A stretch of 64,000 nucleotides of DNA from Pedobacter nanyangensis. GTDB lineage: Bacteria; Bacteroidota; Bacteroidia; Sphingobacteriales; Sphingobacteriaceae. Shown piece after piece: positions 16,342 through 25,540 of the stretch (position 1 is the first letter of the stretch; each line of letters begins with the position of its first letter). The stretch covers positions 62,001 through 126,000 of the forward strand of contig NZ_QMHO01000012.1 in the NCBI RefSeq assembly GCF_003313505.1, read 5' to 3'. Under the pieces are notes generated by a model, which saw only the letters and a program-made list of their open reading frames with translations, was not told the DNA's origin and ran no database searches. A program made the position numbers and the translations under genes.

Positions 16342-19300
16342 ATGTTTAAGAAATTTATCGAAAGGCCCGTACTTTCTACCGTAGTCTCTATCATTATCTT
16401 AATTTTAGGGGTTTTAGGTATTGTAACGCTGCCTATTTCGCAATATCCGGAAATTGCACCTCCAACGGTGCAGGTTTCTGCCTCTTACCAAGGTGCCAAC
16501 GCCGATGTGGTAATGAGCAGTGTGGTGGTTCCGCTAGAAGAACAGATTAACGGCGTAGAAGACATGACCTATATGACTTCTTCTGCCGGTAATGATGGTT
16601 CGGCAACCATTACCGTTAACTTTAAATTAGGCACCAACCCCGACTTGGCTGCTGTAAACGTACAAAACCGTGTAGCTCGTGCCACCAGTTTATTACCTGC
16701 CGAGGTAACCCGTGCGGGGGTAATTACTGCCAAAAGACAATCCAGTAACGTACTGATTTTTGGTTTGTACAGTGATGACCCTGCTTATGACCAAAAGTTT
16801 TTGCAAAACTACGCCGAAATCAATATCGTGCCCCAAATTAAAAGGGTAACTGGTGTGGGCGATGTGAACGCATTTGGTCAATCTATTTACACCATGCGTT
16901 TGTGGTTAAAACCAGACGTGATGGCGGCCTATGGCTTAGTTCCTAGCGACATTAATGCGGCTCTAGCCGATCAAAATATTGAAGCAGCTCCAGGACAACT
17001 AGGTGAAAAGGCTCAACAATCTTTCCAATATACTTTAAAATATACCGGAAGACTAAAAGACGAGACCCAATTTGGAGACATCATTATTAGAACTGCTGAA
17101 AACGGGCAGATATTAAAACTAAAAGATGTTGCCCGTATTGAACTAGGCGCTCAAAGTTATGCCGCTTCCGTAAAAATGAACGGCAAGGAAGCCTTGGGTT
17201 TTGCGGTAAACCAAACCGCAGGCTCAAATGCAAAAGAAGTCATTGATGGCGCTTTAAAAGCTTTGGAAACCGCTAAAGCTGATTTCCCTAAAGGAATCAA
17301 TTATGAAATTTTAACCAACGTTAATGATTTCCTTGATGCGTCAATTGAAAAAGTACTGCATACTTTGGTGGAAGCGTTTATTCTTGTATTTATCGTAGTG
17401 TTTATTTTCCTTCAGGATTTTAAATCTACGTTGATTCCGGCCATTTCAGTGCCCGTAGCTATTGTAGGGACTTTCTTCTTCCTCAGTTTATTTGGTTTCA
17501 CCATTAACTTGCTTACCCTTTTTGCCCTGGTGCTGGCCATTGGTATTGTGGTGGATGATGCGATTGTGGTGGTGGAGGCCGTCCATGCCAAGCTCGACAA
17601 GGGCTACAAATCAGCCAGAAAGGCAACACTTGATGCGATGGACGAGATTACTGGGGCCATTATCTCTATTACTTTGGTAATGGCAGCGGTGTTCGTTCCC
17701 GTAAGTTTTATCAGTGGTTCATCGGGCGTTTTCTTTAAACAGTTTGGTTTAACGCTGGCCATTTCTATCATTCTATCGGCAATTAACGCCTTAACGTTAA
17801 GTCCAGCTTTATGTGCCTTGTTATTGAAACCACACCAGGATGACCACCAGGAGAAAAAGGGCTTCATGAAACGCTTTTATGCGGCTTTTAATGCTTCATT
17901 CGAGACCATGACCCGTAAATACAAAGGTTCCGTTTATTTCTTATCCAAGAAAAAATGGGTTGCTGGTTTAGGCTTATTAGCTTTTATTCTTGCCTTTGTT
18001 TGGGCTTTTAACACTACGCCAAAAGGTTTCGTCCCTAATGAGGATTTAGGCTCCATTATGTCTGATATTTCCCTGCCTCCCGGGACTTCTCAAGAGCGTA
18101 CCGACGAGGTCCTGAATAAAATTGACAGTATTGTAAGAACCGTACCAGAAGTTAGGCTTACACTTAAAGTGACCGGCAGAGCCATGATCAGTGGTTCGGG
18201 CAGTTCATACGGGATGGTAATTAGCCGTTTAAAACCTTGGAACGAACGTAAGCGTGATGTTAAAACCATTATTGGAGAATTATTTGCGAAAACATCGAAC
18301 ATGAAAGAAGCTAAAATTATCTTCTTTGCGCCACCAACCATCCAAGGTTTTGGTACTGGTGGCGGTTTCGAATTCCAACTACAGGACAAAACTGGTGGTA
18401 CCATCAATAACTTCTCGCAAATTGCCAATCAGTTTTTAGCAGCGCTTAATCAGCGCCCAGAAATACAATATGCAGCAACGTCATTTAACCCCAACTTCCC
18501 TCAATATCTAATTACGGCTAATGTGGCAAAAATTAAGCAGGCTGGCTTAAACGTAAACGATGTAATGAGTGTAATGCAAGGTTATTACGGCGGTGTATAT
18601 GCTTCCAATTTCAACAAATTTGGCAAGCAATATAGGGTAGTTTACCAAGCCGATCCAGCATATCGTGCTGACCTGGAAAGCTTGAACAAGGTATATGTAC
18701 GTACGCCTAGCGGCACCATGGCGCCTATCACAGGTTTTATTTCCACGGAAAGGGTTTACGGGCCCCAGGCCATTTCGAGGTTTAACCTTTACACTTCTAT
18801 TGCTGTTACTGGAAACCCTAAGCCAGGCTACAGTTCTGGTGACGCCTTAAAAGCAGTACAGGAAGAAGCTGCCAAAATACTACCTCAAGGTTACGGCTAT
18901 GAGTTCTCTGGTTTATCGAGGGAGGAGCAGTCGAGCGGAAACCAAACCGTATATATCTTCTTACTATGTTTGATATTTGTTTACTTCCTGCTTTGTGCCC
19001 AATACGAAAGTTATGTGTTGCCTTTGGCGGTAATTTTATCACTTCCAGTTGGTTTGGCAGGGGTATTCATTTTCGATAAGATTTTCGGTATCGATAATAA
19101 TATCTACACCCAAATTACCTTAATCATGTTGATTGGACTTTTGGCCAAGAACGCCATTTTGATTGTGGAATTTGCAGTAGAACGAAGAAGAAAAGGAATG
19201 ACCATATTACAAGCAGCACTTGAAGGAGCAACAGCAAGGTTAAGACCAATCCTGATGACCTCATTTGCCTTTATCTTAGGTATTTTACCTTTAATGTTAT

Positions 19301-19518
19301 CTTTTGGTGTAGGTGCCGCAGGTAACAACTCTATTGGTACAGGCGCTGTAGGTGGTATGTTATTCGGAACCATATTTGGGGTTTTCGTTATTCCAGTACT
19401 TTTCATTGTTTTCCAAACTTTACAAGAGAAAGTGAGCAGCAAGTCTCCTTTTGACCCAAGTGTGTTGGAACAACAAACACACCTGAATTTTGAACAACTA
19501 AAAGATCCTGAAGCATAA
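16342..19518 (+). CDS. RND multidrug efflux transporter, HAE1 (AcrB/MexB) family
   Basis: This 1058-residue proton-driven trimeric pump expels hydrophobic compounds. The start MFKKFIERPVLSTVVSIII is typical. The TM4 proton-relay pair Asp-Asp is in AIGIVVDDAIVVVEA, and the TM10 Lys in GLLAKNAILIVEFA. Twelve membrane helices and two large periplasmic loops are in place. Substrates cannot be read from the sequence. It is the third gene of the TetR-adaptor-pump-channel operon, with an 83-nt gap after the adaptor and 14 nt before the channel. Confidence 0.97.
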   Translation: MFKKFIERPVLSTVVSIIILILGVLGIVTLPISQYPEIAPPTVQVSASYQGANADVVMSSVVVPLEEQINGVEDMTYMTSSAGNDGSATITVNFKLGTNPDLAAVNVQNRVARATSLLPAEVTRAGVITAKRQSSNVLIFGLYSDDPAYDQKFLQNYAEINIVPQIKRVTGVGDVNAFGQSIYTMRLWLKPDVMAAYGLVPSDINAALADQNIEAAPGQLGEKAQQSFQYTLKYTGRLKDETQFGDIIIRTAENGQILKLKDVARIELGAQSYAASVKMNGKEALGFAVNQTAGSNAKEVIDGALKALETAKADFPKGINYEILTNVNDFLDASIEKVLHTLVEAFILVFIVVFIFLQDFKSTLIPAISVPVAIVGTFFFLSLFGFTINLLTLFALVLAIGIVVDDAIVVVEAVHAKLDKGYKSARKATLDAMDEITGAIISITLVMAAVFVPVSFISGSSGVFFKQFGLTLAISIILSAINALTLSPALCALLLKPHQDDHQEKKGFMKRFYAAFNASFETMTRKYKGSVYFLSKKKWVAGLGLLAFILAFVWAFNTTPKGFVPNEDLGSIMSDISLPPGTSQERTDEVLNKIDSIVRTVPEVRLTLKVTGRAMISGSGSSYGMVISRLKPWNERKRDVKTIIGELFAKTSNMKEAKIIFFAPPTIQGFGTGGGFEFQLQDKTGGTINNFSQIANQFLAALNQRPEIQYAATSFNPNFPQYLITANVAKIKQAGLNVNDVMSVMQGYYGGVYASNFNKFGKQYRVVYQADPAYRADLESLNKVYVRTPSGTMAPITGFISTERVYGPQAISRFNLYTSIAVTGNPKPGYSSGDALKAVQEEAAKILPQGYGYEFSGLSREEQSSGNQTVYIFLLCLIFVYFLLCAQYESYVLPLAVILSLPVGLAGVFIFDKIFGIDNNIYTQITLIMLIGLLAKNAILIVEFAVERRRKGMTILQAALEGATARLRPILMTSFAFILGILPLMLSFGVGAAGNNSIGTGAVGGMLFGTIFGVFVIPVLFIVFQTLQEKVSSKSPFDPSVLEQQTHLNFEQLKDPEA

Positions 19519-19532
19519 TTCAGTTTATCACC

Positions 19533-20942
19533 ATGACACGAAATCAGAAAATATCAATATTTATCACAGGTTCCCTACTTTTAAGTTTAGGGGCCTGTGT
19601 TACCCAAAAATATGAGAGGCCTGCCGAACTAAAAACGGAAGGCTTGTATAGGGATGCGAATAGCTCCGACACCACCAGCATCGCAGATTTGCCAACCTCA
19701 ACCTTGTTTACCGACCCTCAATTACAGGCTTTAATTAAAGAAGGCATTGAAAACAACCTTGACCTTAAAAGCGCCATCGAACGCATGAAGAGTGCCGAAG
19801 CAAATTTAAGGTTGAGTAAGGCGGCATTTTTGCCTAGCCTAAGTGCAGACCTCTCGGCTGCCGACAACAAGCAATCTAGAGCGGCGTTGAACTTTCCTCC
19901 AGGCATCAATATTAATACAGAAACCCAATTATATAGGGCACAATTAAGTGCTTCTTGGGAAATTGATGTATGGGGCAAATTAGGTAGTGCCAAAAGGTCG
20001 GCAGTAGCTTCTTTTTTACAAACTGATGCTGCAAAGCGTGCGGTGCAAACACAGCTAGTAAGTTCTATTGCCAACAATTACTATGCTTTATTAGCACTTG
20101 ATCTGCAATTGAAAATCACCGAGCAAACTTTAGAGAGCCGCATCAAGAATGTGGAGGCCATTAAATCTTTAAAAGAAGCTGGTATTGTTAATGGCGCCGC
20201 AGTGGTACAAAGTGAGGCCAACAGATATGCTGCCGAGGTGACCATCCCTGATTTGAAAAGAAGCATTAGGGAAACCGAAAATGCCCTCAATGTTCTTTTG
20301 GGCAAAGGTCCAGGTGCGGTAAACAGAGGTACTTTAGAAGCACAACAAGACTATAAAGATTTAAAGGTAGGCATTCCATCTTTATTACTTAAAAACAGAC
20401 CTGATGTGGAACAAGCAGAGTTTGCTTTTAAAGTGGCTTTTGAAAACACCAATTTGGCTAAAACTTATTTTTATCCGCAGTTAACTTTAACAGCTAATGG
20501 CGGTATTTCATCGTTAACCATAGAGAACCTTTTCACCAACTCTATCTTTTACAATTTTGCGGCAGGCTTAACGCAACCTATCTTTAACAGGGGCCAAAAC
20601 AAAGCAAGATTAACTTCTGCAAAGGCAGCACAACAAGAATCTTTCTACACTTTCCAAAAGACGATGTTGACCGCAGGCTCGGAAGTTTCCAATGCGCTTT
20701 ATGCCTATCAGGCAGCGGTAGAAAAAGAAACTTCTAGAGCAAAGCAAATTGCCTCATTGGAAAAAGCAGTGGATTATACCAAGGAATTGTTAAAATACAG
20801 TTCTGCAACCAACTATACCGATGTATTAACTTCGGAGCAAAGTTTGTTGGCGGCTCAATTGAGCGGCGTTAACGACAGGTTACAAAAGCTACAATCTATT
20901 GTGAATTTGTACCGTGCACTTGGTGGCGGCTGGAAAGAGTAA
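19533..20942 (+). CDS. Outer-membrane efflux channel (TolC/OprM, NodT family) lipoprotein
   Basis: The outer-membrane factor completes the tripartite pump. A lipoprotein signal (LLSLGACVTQKYERP, Cys about residue 22) is followed by two repeats of the outer-membrane efflux fold, with long helices and the motif LLLKNRPDVEQAEF typical of OprM-like proteins. Length (469 residues) is normal. It is the last gene of the operon; a strong terminator follows. Confidence 0.95.
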   Translation: MTRNQKISIFITGSLLLSLGACVTQKYERPAELKTEGLYRDANSSDTTSIADLPTSTLFTDPQLQALIKEGIENNLDLKSAIERMKSAEANLRLSKAAFLPSLSADLSAADNKQSRAALNFPPGININTETQLYRAQLSASWEIDVWGKLGSAKRSAVASFLQTDAAKRAVQTQLVSSIANNYYALLALDLQLKITEQTLESRIKNVEAIKSLKEAGIVNGAAVVQSEANRYAAEVTIPDLKRSIRETENALNVLLGKGPGAVNRGTLEAQQDYKDLKVGIPSLLLKNRPDVEQAEFAFKVAFENTNLAKTYFYPQLTLTANGGISSLTIENLFTNSIFYNFAAGLTQPIFNRGQNKARLTSAKAAQQESFYTFQKTMLTAGSEVSNALYAYQAAVEKETSRAKQIASLEKAVDYTKELLKYSSATNYTDVLTSEQSLLAAQLSGVNDRLQKLQSIVNLYRALGGGWKE

Positions 20943-20969
20943 GCGCAAATACATCCTATTTTATAATTT

Positions 20970-20996
20970 AAAGTCCCGAACATTCGGGACTTTTTT
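20970..20996 (+). terminator. Rho-independent terminator of the efflux operon
   Basis: An 11-bp perfect stem (AAAGTCCCGAA with TTCGGGACTTT), 2-nt centre, followed by further T residues, 28 nt after the OMF stop. Confidence 0.85.
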
Positions 20997-21021
20997 GATT
21001 ATATACGTTTCTCTAGGCACC

Positions 21022-21240
21022 ACGTCATTTCGATTGAAGCGCAGCGTAATAGAGAAATCTTTGGATTTGCTAGACTTACATTCAGTCAGACTTACGAAGT
21101 TTTAAAAACTTCGTAAGTCTTTACGGGGTCTCGTCATTTCGACCGCAGCGAAGCGAGTGGAGAAATCTAAAAACTATATTATTACATTTTGATAGATTTA
21201 ACTACGTTGATTTTCAATTCTCCTATCGTCGAAATGACAT
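21022..21240. repeat. Cluster of TCATTTCGA repeats and a 33-bp palindrome
   Basis: CGTCATTTCGA...GAGAAATCT occurs at 21023-21060 and 21132-21168, and an inverted TCGAAATGAC piece lies near 21229-21239. Between the first two is a perfect 16+1+16 palindrome (AGACTTACGAAGTTTT and complement, 21088-21120). The whole gap between the efflux operon and the helicase gene is made of such elements; no gene is seen. Confidence 0.6.
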
Positions 21241-21289
21241 GTTGCAATTAAAAACCGGAGTTGGCTATGCCTAGAAATGACGGTTAAGA

Positions 21290-23581
21290 CTACTCCCCTT
21301 CGGCCATAAAAGCGGCAATGGCAATTTTAATCTCGCCAAAATCATAAGTTTTGCCCACGTGGTCACGGATTTCGTTAAGTTTTACACTTTTTAAATCTCT
21401 AATGGCCTTCAATAAAACTTCTAATTTTTGTTTGGAAATCACTTTATCCGCACTGATTTCCTGCCTAACAATATAATGAGCCAAATGACCTTCGATAGTT
21501 CCTCGGGTCATTTTTCGTTGTAGCGCAATTTCAGTTGGCGTTTTACCTTCCTTAAATAAAGCCAAGGTTACCTCCTTCGTATCTACTTTTGGCTGCTTCT
21601 CTTTAACTGCTTTTTTCTTGCTGCGAGGTTTTTGTTCGTCTCCTACTCGTTCCAGCTCCTCTTTGTTAGGCAAACTATAGGTTTTGCGCATCTGCTCTTC
21701 CCGTTTGGCCAAGCCATATAACCCGTTTAGCTCTTCTTTTCCAATATCTTGATTGTTGGCTTTAGCCTTAAGCATGGCGTTTGCCCGCACTATTTTCTTA
21801 AACTGTTCATAAAACATCGCCTCCAAGTCAATCAGTTCGTACAAATATTCCTTGGTTTGCTTTTGCTCCTTTACAGTTTCTATGTGCGCAAAAATAGCAT
21901 CGCTTTGCGAAACCAATATGGGGCAAAAATAATTGCCAGCTGCAGCGGCACGTGCAATCATGTGGTTTAAATCAGGTGTTTGCCCCAATTGTGCCCATTT
22001 ATCAATCTGTTTCAGAAATTTATCGGCATGTACTTTAGCGGCCATCAGCTCTTGCTGCAATTTTACCGCCCAAGGTAAATGCGTTTGTTTGATGGAGCGT
22101 TTTTCATCCTTACTATAGCTGAACACGTGCTCATAAACAAAGTTATCCAACAGGGTAAAATCAAAAGCTTGTACCAGCAATTGTTTCAAAAACAGCTCCG
22201 CCTCTTTGGTAATTTGGCTCTGGAGGCTTTCCTGTTGGTCTTTAGTGCGGGAATAGTAGGCCACGTTCTGATCAGCCTTTAGGCCCCTGCTGTTGAGGTG
22301 GGAGGTCAGGATCAATCCGTCCAGGGAGCGCAGTCGCGATAGCGCTACGTAAATTTGCCCCGGGGCAAAAGCATCGCCAATATCAACAATGGCCCTGTCG
22401 AAAGTTAAACCTTGACTTTTATGTACGGTAATGGCCCAGGCAAGCTTTAAAGGGTATTGCGTAAAGGTTCCAATTTCCTCTTCTTCTATTTCGTTGGTAT
22501 GCTTGTTGGTGGTGTATCTAATATTTTTCCAAACGTATTGCTCGATCATTATTGGATATTTGTTCCCCTCAGGAAGTACCTCAATGAAATCATTGCCTAG
22601 TTTGCTCACTACCGCAAGTTTTCCGTTAAAAAAACGTTGCTCGCCCTTTGGATCATTTTTAACGAACATCACCTGCGCACCTACTTTCAGTTCCAGCGTT
22701 TTTTCAATAGGATAAGCACTTTCTGCAAATTCCTTGTCAATAGTAGCTTTATAGAAATACGATTTGCCTTCCAGCTCGTTCAAACTGTTGCGGTTCATGG
22801 TATCGGCCTTGCTGTTATGGGTAGTAAGCGTAATGTAATTATCGTTTAGATCAGGCTTAAAATTGGCCCGATAATGCCGCTTTAGCAAAGCGATGTCCTG
22901 CTCGGTGGTGATATTATTGCGCAGGCTGTTCAGCAAATCCACAAAAACCTGGTCAGATTGTCGATAGATCTTTTCCAGCTCGATATAAATTGGTGGATTG
23001 GGCTTTAAACACAGTGCATCAAAGAAAAAAGGACTCTGGTAAAATTTGCTTAACAGCTCCTGTTCCTGATTTTTAACTACTGGTGGAAGTTGGTATAAAT
23101 CGCCGATAAAAAGAACCTGAACCCCACCAAAGTGATGGTTGTTCTTCCTTACAAAGCGCAGCACAAAATCAATGGCATCCAACAAATCGGCACGCAACAT
23201 GCTCACTTCATCAATCACCAAAAGCTCCATGTCCAACAAAATGCGCCGCTTGATGGCGTTCATGCTCAAATGCCTCACCAAACTTTTGGGCGTATTGTAG
23301 GGCACCCCCGACGGCAGATGCTGGCCAGGCACGATACGTGGCACAAAAGCTCCGAAAGGCAACTGAAAAAGCGAATGAATAGTTACCCCCGAAGCATTGA
23401 TGGCTGCAATACCCGTGGGGGCTACAATTACCGCCCGTTTGTGCGTTTTGGCTATAATGTTCCTCAGGAATGTTGTTTTTCCGGTACCTGCTTTTCCCGT
23501 GAGAAAAATATGCCTAGAAGTATGGTTAATAAATCTAGCGGCAAGTTCGGCAGGTTGTTGTAGATGTTCGTTTGCTTCCAA
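21290..23581 (-). CDS. PIF1/RecD2-like superfamily 1 helicase with C-terminal HTH_40 domain
   Basis: The protein shows all main helicase motifs: Walker A GKAGTGKTT (about 31-39), APTGIAAINASGVTIHSLF, Walker B LLVIDEVSM, motif III FIGDLYQLPPV, and motif VI AITVHKSQGLTFDRA with YVALSRLRSLDGL. The last 90 residues form a helix-turn-helix of the RecQ-C-terminal type (LFKEGKTPTEIALQRKMTRGTIEGHL). Likely a 5'-3' DNA helicase acting in genome maintenance. The start is a TTG 1 nt after the stop of the DUF4153 gene, which implies translational coupling. Confidence 0.92.
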   Translation of the reverse strand: MEANEHLQQPAELAARFINHTSRHIFLTGKAGTGKTTFLRNIIAKTHKRAVIVAPTGIAAINASGVTIHSLFQLPFGAFVPRIVPGQHLPSGVPYNTPKSLVRHLSMNAIKRRILLDMELLVIDEVSMLRADLLDAIDFVLRFVRKNNHHFGGVQVLFIGDLYQLPPVVKNQEQELLSKFYQSPFFFDALCLKPNPPIYIELEKIYRQSDQVFVDLLNSLRNNITTEQDIALLKRHYRANFKPDLNDNYITLTTHNSKADTMNRNSLNELEGKSYFYKATIDKEFAESAYPIEKTLELKVGAQVMFVKNDPKGEQRFFNGKLAVVSKLGNDFIEVLPEGNKYPIMIEQYVWKNIRYTTNKHTNEIEEEEIGTFTQYPLKLAWAITVHKSQGLTFDRAIVDIGDAFAPGQIYVALSRLRSLDGLILTSHLNSRGLKADQNVAYYSRTKDQQESLQSQITKEAELFLKQLLVQAFDFTLLDNFVYEHVFSYSKDEKRSIKQTHLPWAVKLQQELMAAKVHADKFLKQIDKWAQLGQTPDLNHMIARAAAAGNYFCPILVSQSDAIFAHIETVKEQKQTKEYLYELIDLEAMFYEQFKKIVRANAMLKAKANNQDIGKEELNGLYGLAKREEQMRKTYSLPNKEELERVGDEQKPRSKKKAVKEKQPKVDTKEVTLALFKEGKTPTEIALQRKMTRGTIEGHLAHYIVRQEISADKVISKQKLEVLLKAIRDLKSVKLNEIRDHVGKTYDFGEIKIAIAAFMAEGE

Positions 23582-23582
23582 A

Positions 23583-25409
23583 TCAGTTCTTTTTTATCAA
23601 TAGGTAGCCGTCAAAATTTAGCCAGTTGAAAATCCGCTCGTTCTTTTGGTAATTTCCACTGAGATTCCTGGCTACAAAAGTAAGATTATATTTTGGCGTT
23701 TGCTTTTTGAGCTGTAACAAAGCCGAAGGTACCGCAAAAGTTTCATGACCATGCTTTTCAAAGCCTTTCTGTTCATTTTTCATCAGCAAGTCCCTGGCCA
23801 GGCTATCCACATTAAACACTGCTGCCTCTAGCCCGTTAATTTTTACCAGCAACCGCTCAGCCTTCTTCCGGCGATGTTGCTTCCGCTCTTCCCTTTGCCC
23901 TTTTTCAAATTCAATTTTATCCCCATTGAAAACATTTGCCAACGCTGAATAGTCGTTCAAATCTATCAAGCCATCATATCCCCGTACGTCAATTACGCCG
24001 CTTGTGTTGGTAAAGGTTATATACTTTGCGAAAACCGAATTATCCATATCTTTCACTTTAAGAAGCGCAAATGCGGTATCAATTTCCTTGCTTTTTGCCT
24101 CATAGCTCATTAAGCTATTCTTCTTTGCATTGGCATATATCTTTTTTTCGATTTCAGTAAGGTTTGCAGCAGTAAAGCTCTGCAATGAGGCAAGGCCATG
24201 CCTATCCACCAAGTAACGCACAACTTCCGGAATCTCTTTCCTGCTTGGAGCATCTTTACTGGTCATCAATTTTTTAAGTCGGGCAGTTTGGGAATTTCTC
24301 GAAATCGAAAATGCACTTTGTGGTCCGTAAATAGCGAGTATCGCCAAAACAAATAAACTAATGGGTATAAGCTTGATGTTTTGTTTGTTGCTGAACAGAA
24401 AGTAGGCCGTAATACCGGTAAGCCAAGCGGCCAAAATGATTAAAATATATCTCGATTCTGTAATTCCATAATTACCTACCCGCTTAATTACGGCCAAAAT
24501 TAGCAGTACAATTAAAGGGATCATCATCACATAAAAAAAACGGGAAAACAGTTTAATCCAACCGTTACCATCTTTTTCCTTAATTGGATAAACTAAAAGC
24601 AGCGACAAAACACCGAACACGGCATAACCTAGGATCAGTGTAGATACCAGGCCTTTAGGCAACTCCCAATTGATAGCTATCTTAATTTCGTACACCAATA
24701 ATATGGCCAGGTAAATAGTCATCAACGGAATCAGTACATATTGGGTAAATATTTTTAATCCTTTTGGATAGCGCTGTTCTTCCGCTATTGATTGGAAGTT
24801 TGATGGTACTCCGGCCAAAAAGAAAATCGTTACAAAGCCGGTGCTCAGCGTAATAAAAAGTCTGAGATATACATCTGATTTAAAGGTCATATTAAACAGC
24901 CCATCAATTGCGAACAACGCAATGGCTAAGCCTGCAAAAAGCACTGCTGCATAAAAAGCAGATATCAGAATCCTCAAAAACAAGGTTTTGTTATATTGCC
25001 AAAAACCATTCAGGCTGCCCCGCTTGATGAAAGGGGCAAAAGCCACCAACAAATGGAAAGCGAAAGCAAAAAGAACAACCCTAAAAACGTCTATCAAATA
25101 TTTGAAAGGATCTATCAGGAAGTATAGCGTGGTTAGCAATGCCAATGCCAACAGCCGCAGTAACCATTTGGACGTAGTGCTTAGGGAACTGCTCTCCGCA
25201 TAAGTATCTGATGCCAATAACAAGGTTAGCCCCAAATTGCAAAGGAGCAATAACTTAACCAGGTGTTCGTTTGGTTCCATTTTTACCCCAGGCCCCACCA
25301 GATAGCACCACAGCCCGGTTGCCAGCAGGGCTATCAAAACTTGTAACGGGAAACGGGCAACAACCGTTTTAAGGTTTTGCCAAAGCATAATTACTGAAGG
25401 TAATTTCAT
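23583..25409 (-). CDS. DUF4153 multi-pass membrane protein
   Basis: About a dozen hydrophobic helices fill the first 370 residues; the last 235 residues are soluble and basic (ERKQHRRKKAERLLVKING). The pattern and the pair FNMTFKSDVYLRLFITLSTGF / PSNFQSIAEEQRYPKGLKIFTQYVLIPLM match the DUF4153 family. Function unknown. The gene is upstream of and coupled to the helicase gene, an association with no obvious functional reason. It is divergent from the outer-membrane barrel gene. Confidence 0.88.
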   Translation of the reverse strand: MKLPSVIMLWQNLKTVVARFPLQVLIALLATGLWCYLVGPGVKMEPNEHLVKLLLLCNLGLTLLLASDTYAESSSLSTTSKWLLRLLALALLTTLYFLIDPFKYLIDVFRVVLFAFAFHLLVAFAPFIKRGSLNGFWQYNKTLFLRILISAFYAAVLFAGLAIALFAIDGLFNMTFKSDVYLRLFITLSTGFVTIFFLAGVPSNFQSIAEEQRYPKGLKIFTQYVLIPLMTIYLAILLVYEIKIAINWELPKGLVSTLILGYAVFGVLSLLLVYPIKEKDGNGWIKLFSRFFYVMMIPLIVLLILAVIKRVGNYGITESRYILIILAAWLTGITAYFLFSNKQNIKLIPISLFVLAILAIYGPQSAFSISRNSQTARLKKLMTSKDAPSRKEIPEVVRYLVDRHGLASLQSFTAANLTEIEKKIYANAKKNSLMSYEAKSKEIDTAFALLKVKDMDNSVFAKYITFTNTSGVIDVRGYDGLIDLNDYSALANVFNGDKIEFEKGQREERKQHRRKKAERLLVKINGLEAAVFNVDSLARDLLMKNEQKGFEKHGHETFAVPSALLQLKKQTPKYNLTFVARNLSGNYQKNERIFNWLNFDGYLLIKKN

Positions 25410-25460
25410 GAGCTCAAGAATTTAAATAACTCACTCTAAGATAGCTAACTCCTGCAACTA

Positions 25461-25477
25461 TCTTAAAAAATGTTAAA
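25461..25477 (+). promoter_or_regulatory. TCTTAAA-N3-TGTTAAA direct repeat (site B)
   Basis: Same 10-bp-periodic repeat as at 13463-13479 with one mismatch. It lies 37 bp before a putative -7 box (TATTTTAG, 25515-25522) of the outer-membrane barrel operon. Confidence 0.45.
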
Positions 25478-25540
25478 AATAGAGCTACAAGTTGTAAACT
25501 AATTTTTTAGTTTATATTTTAGCGCTACCAAACTATTAAG

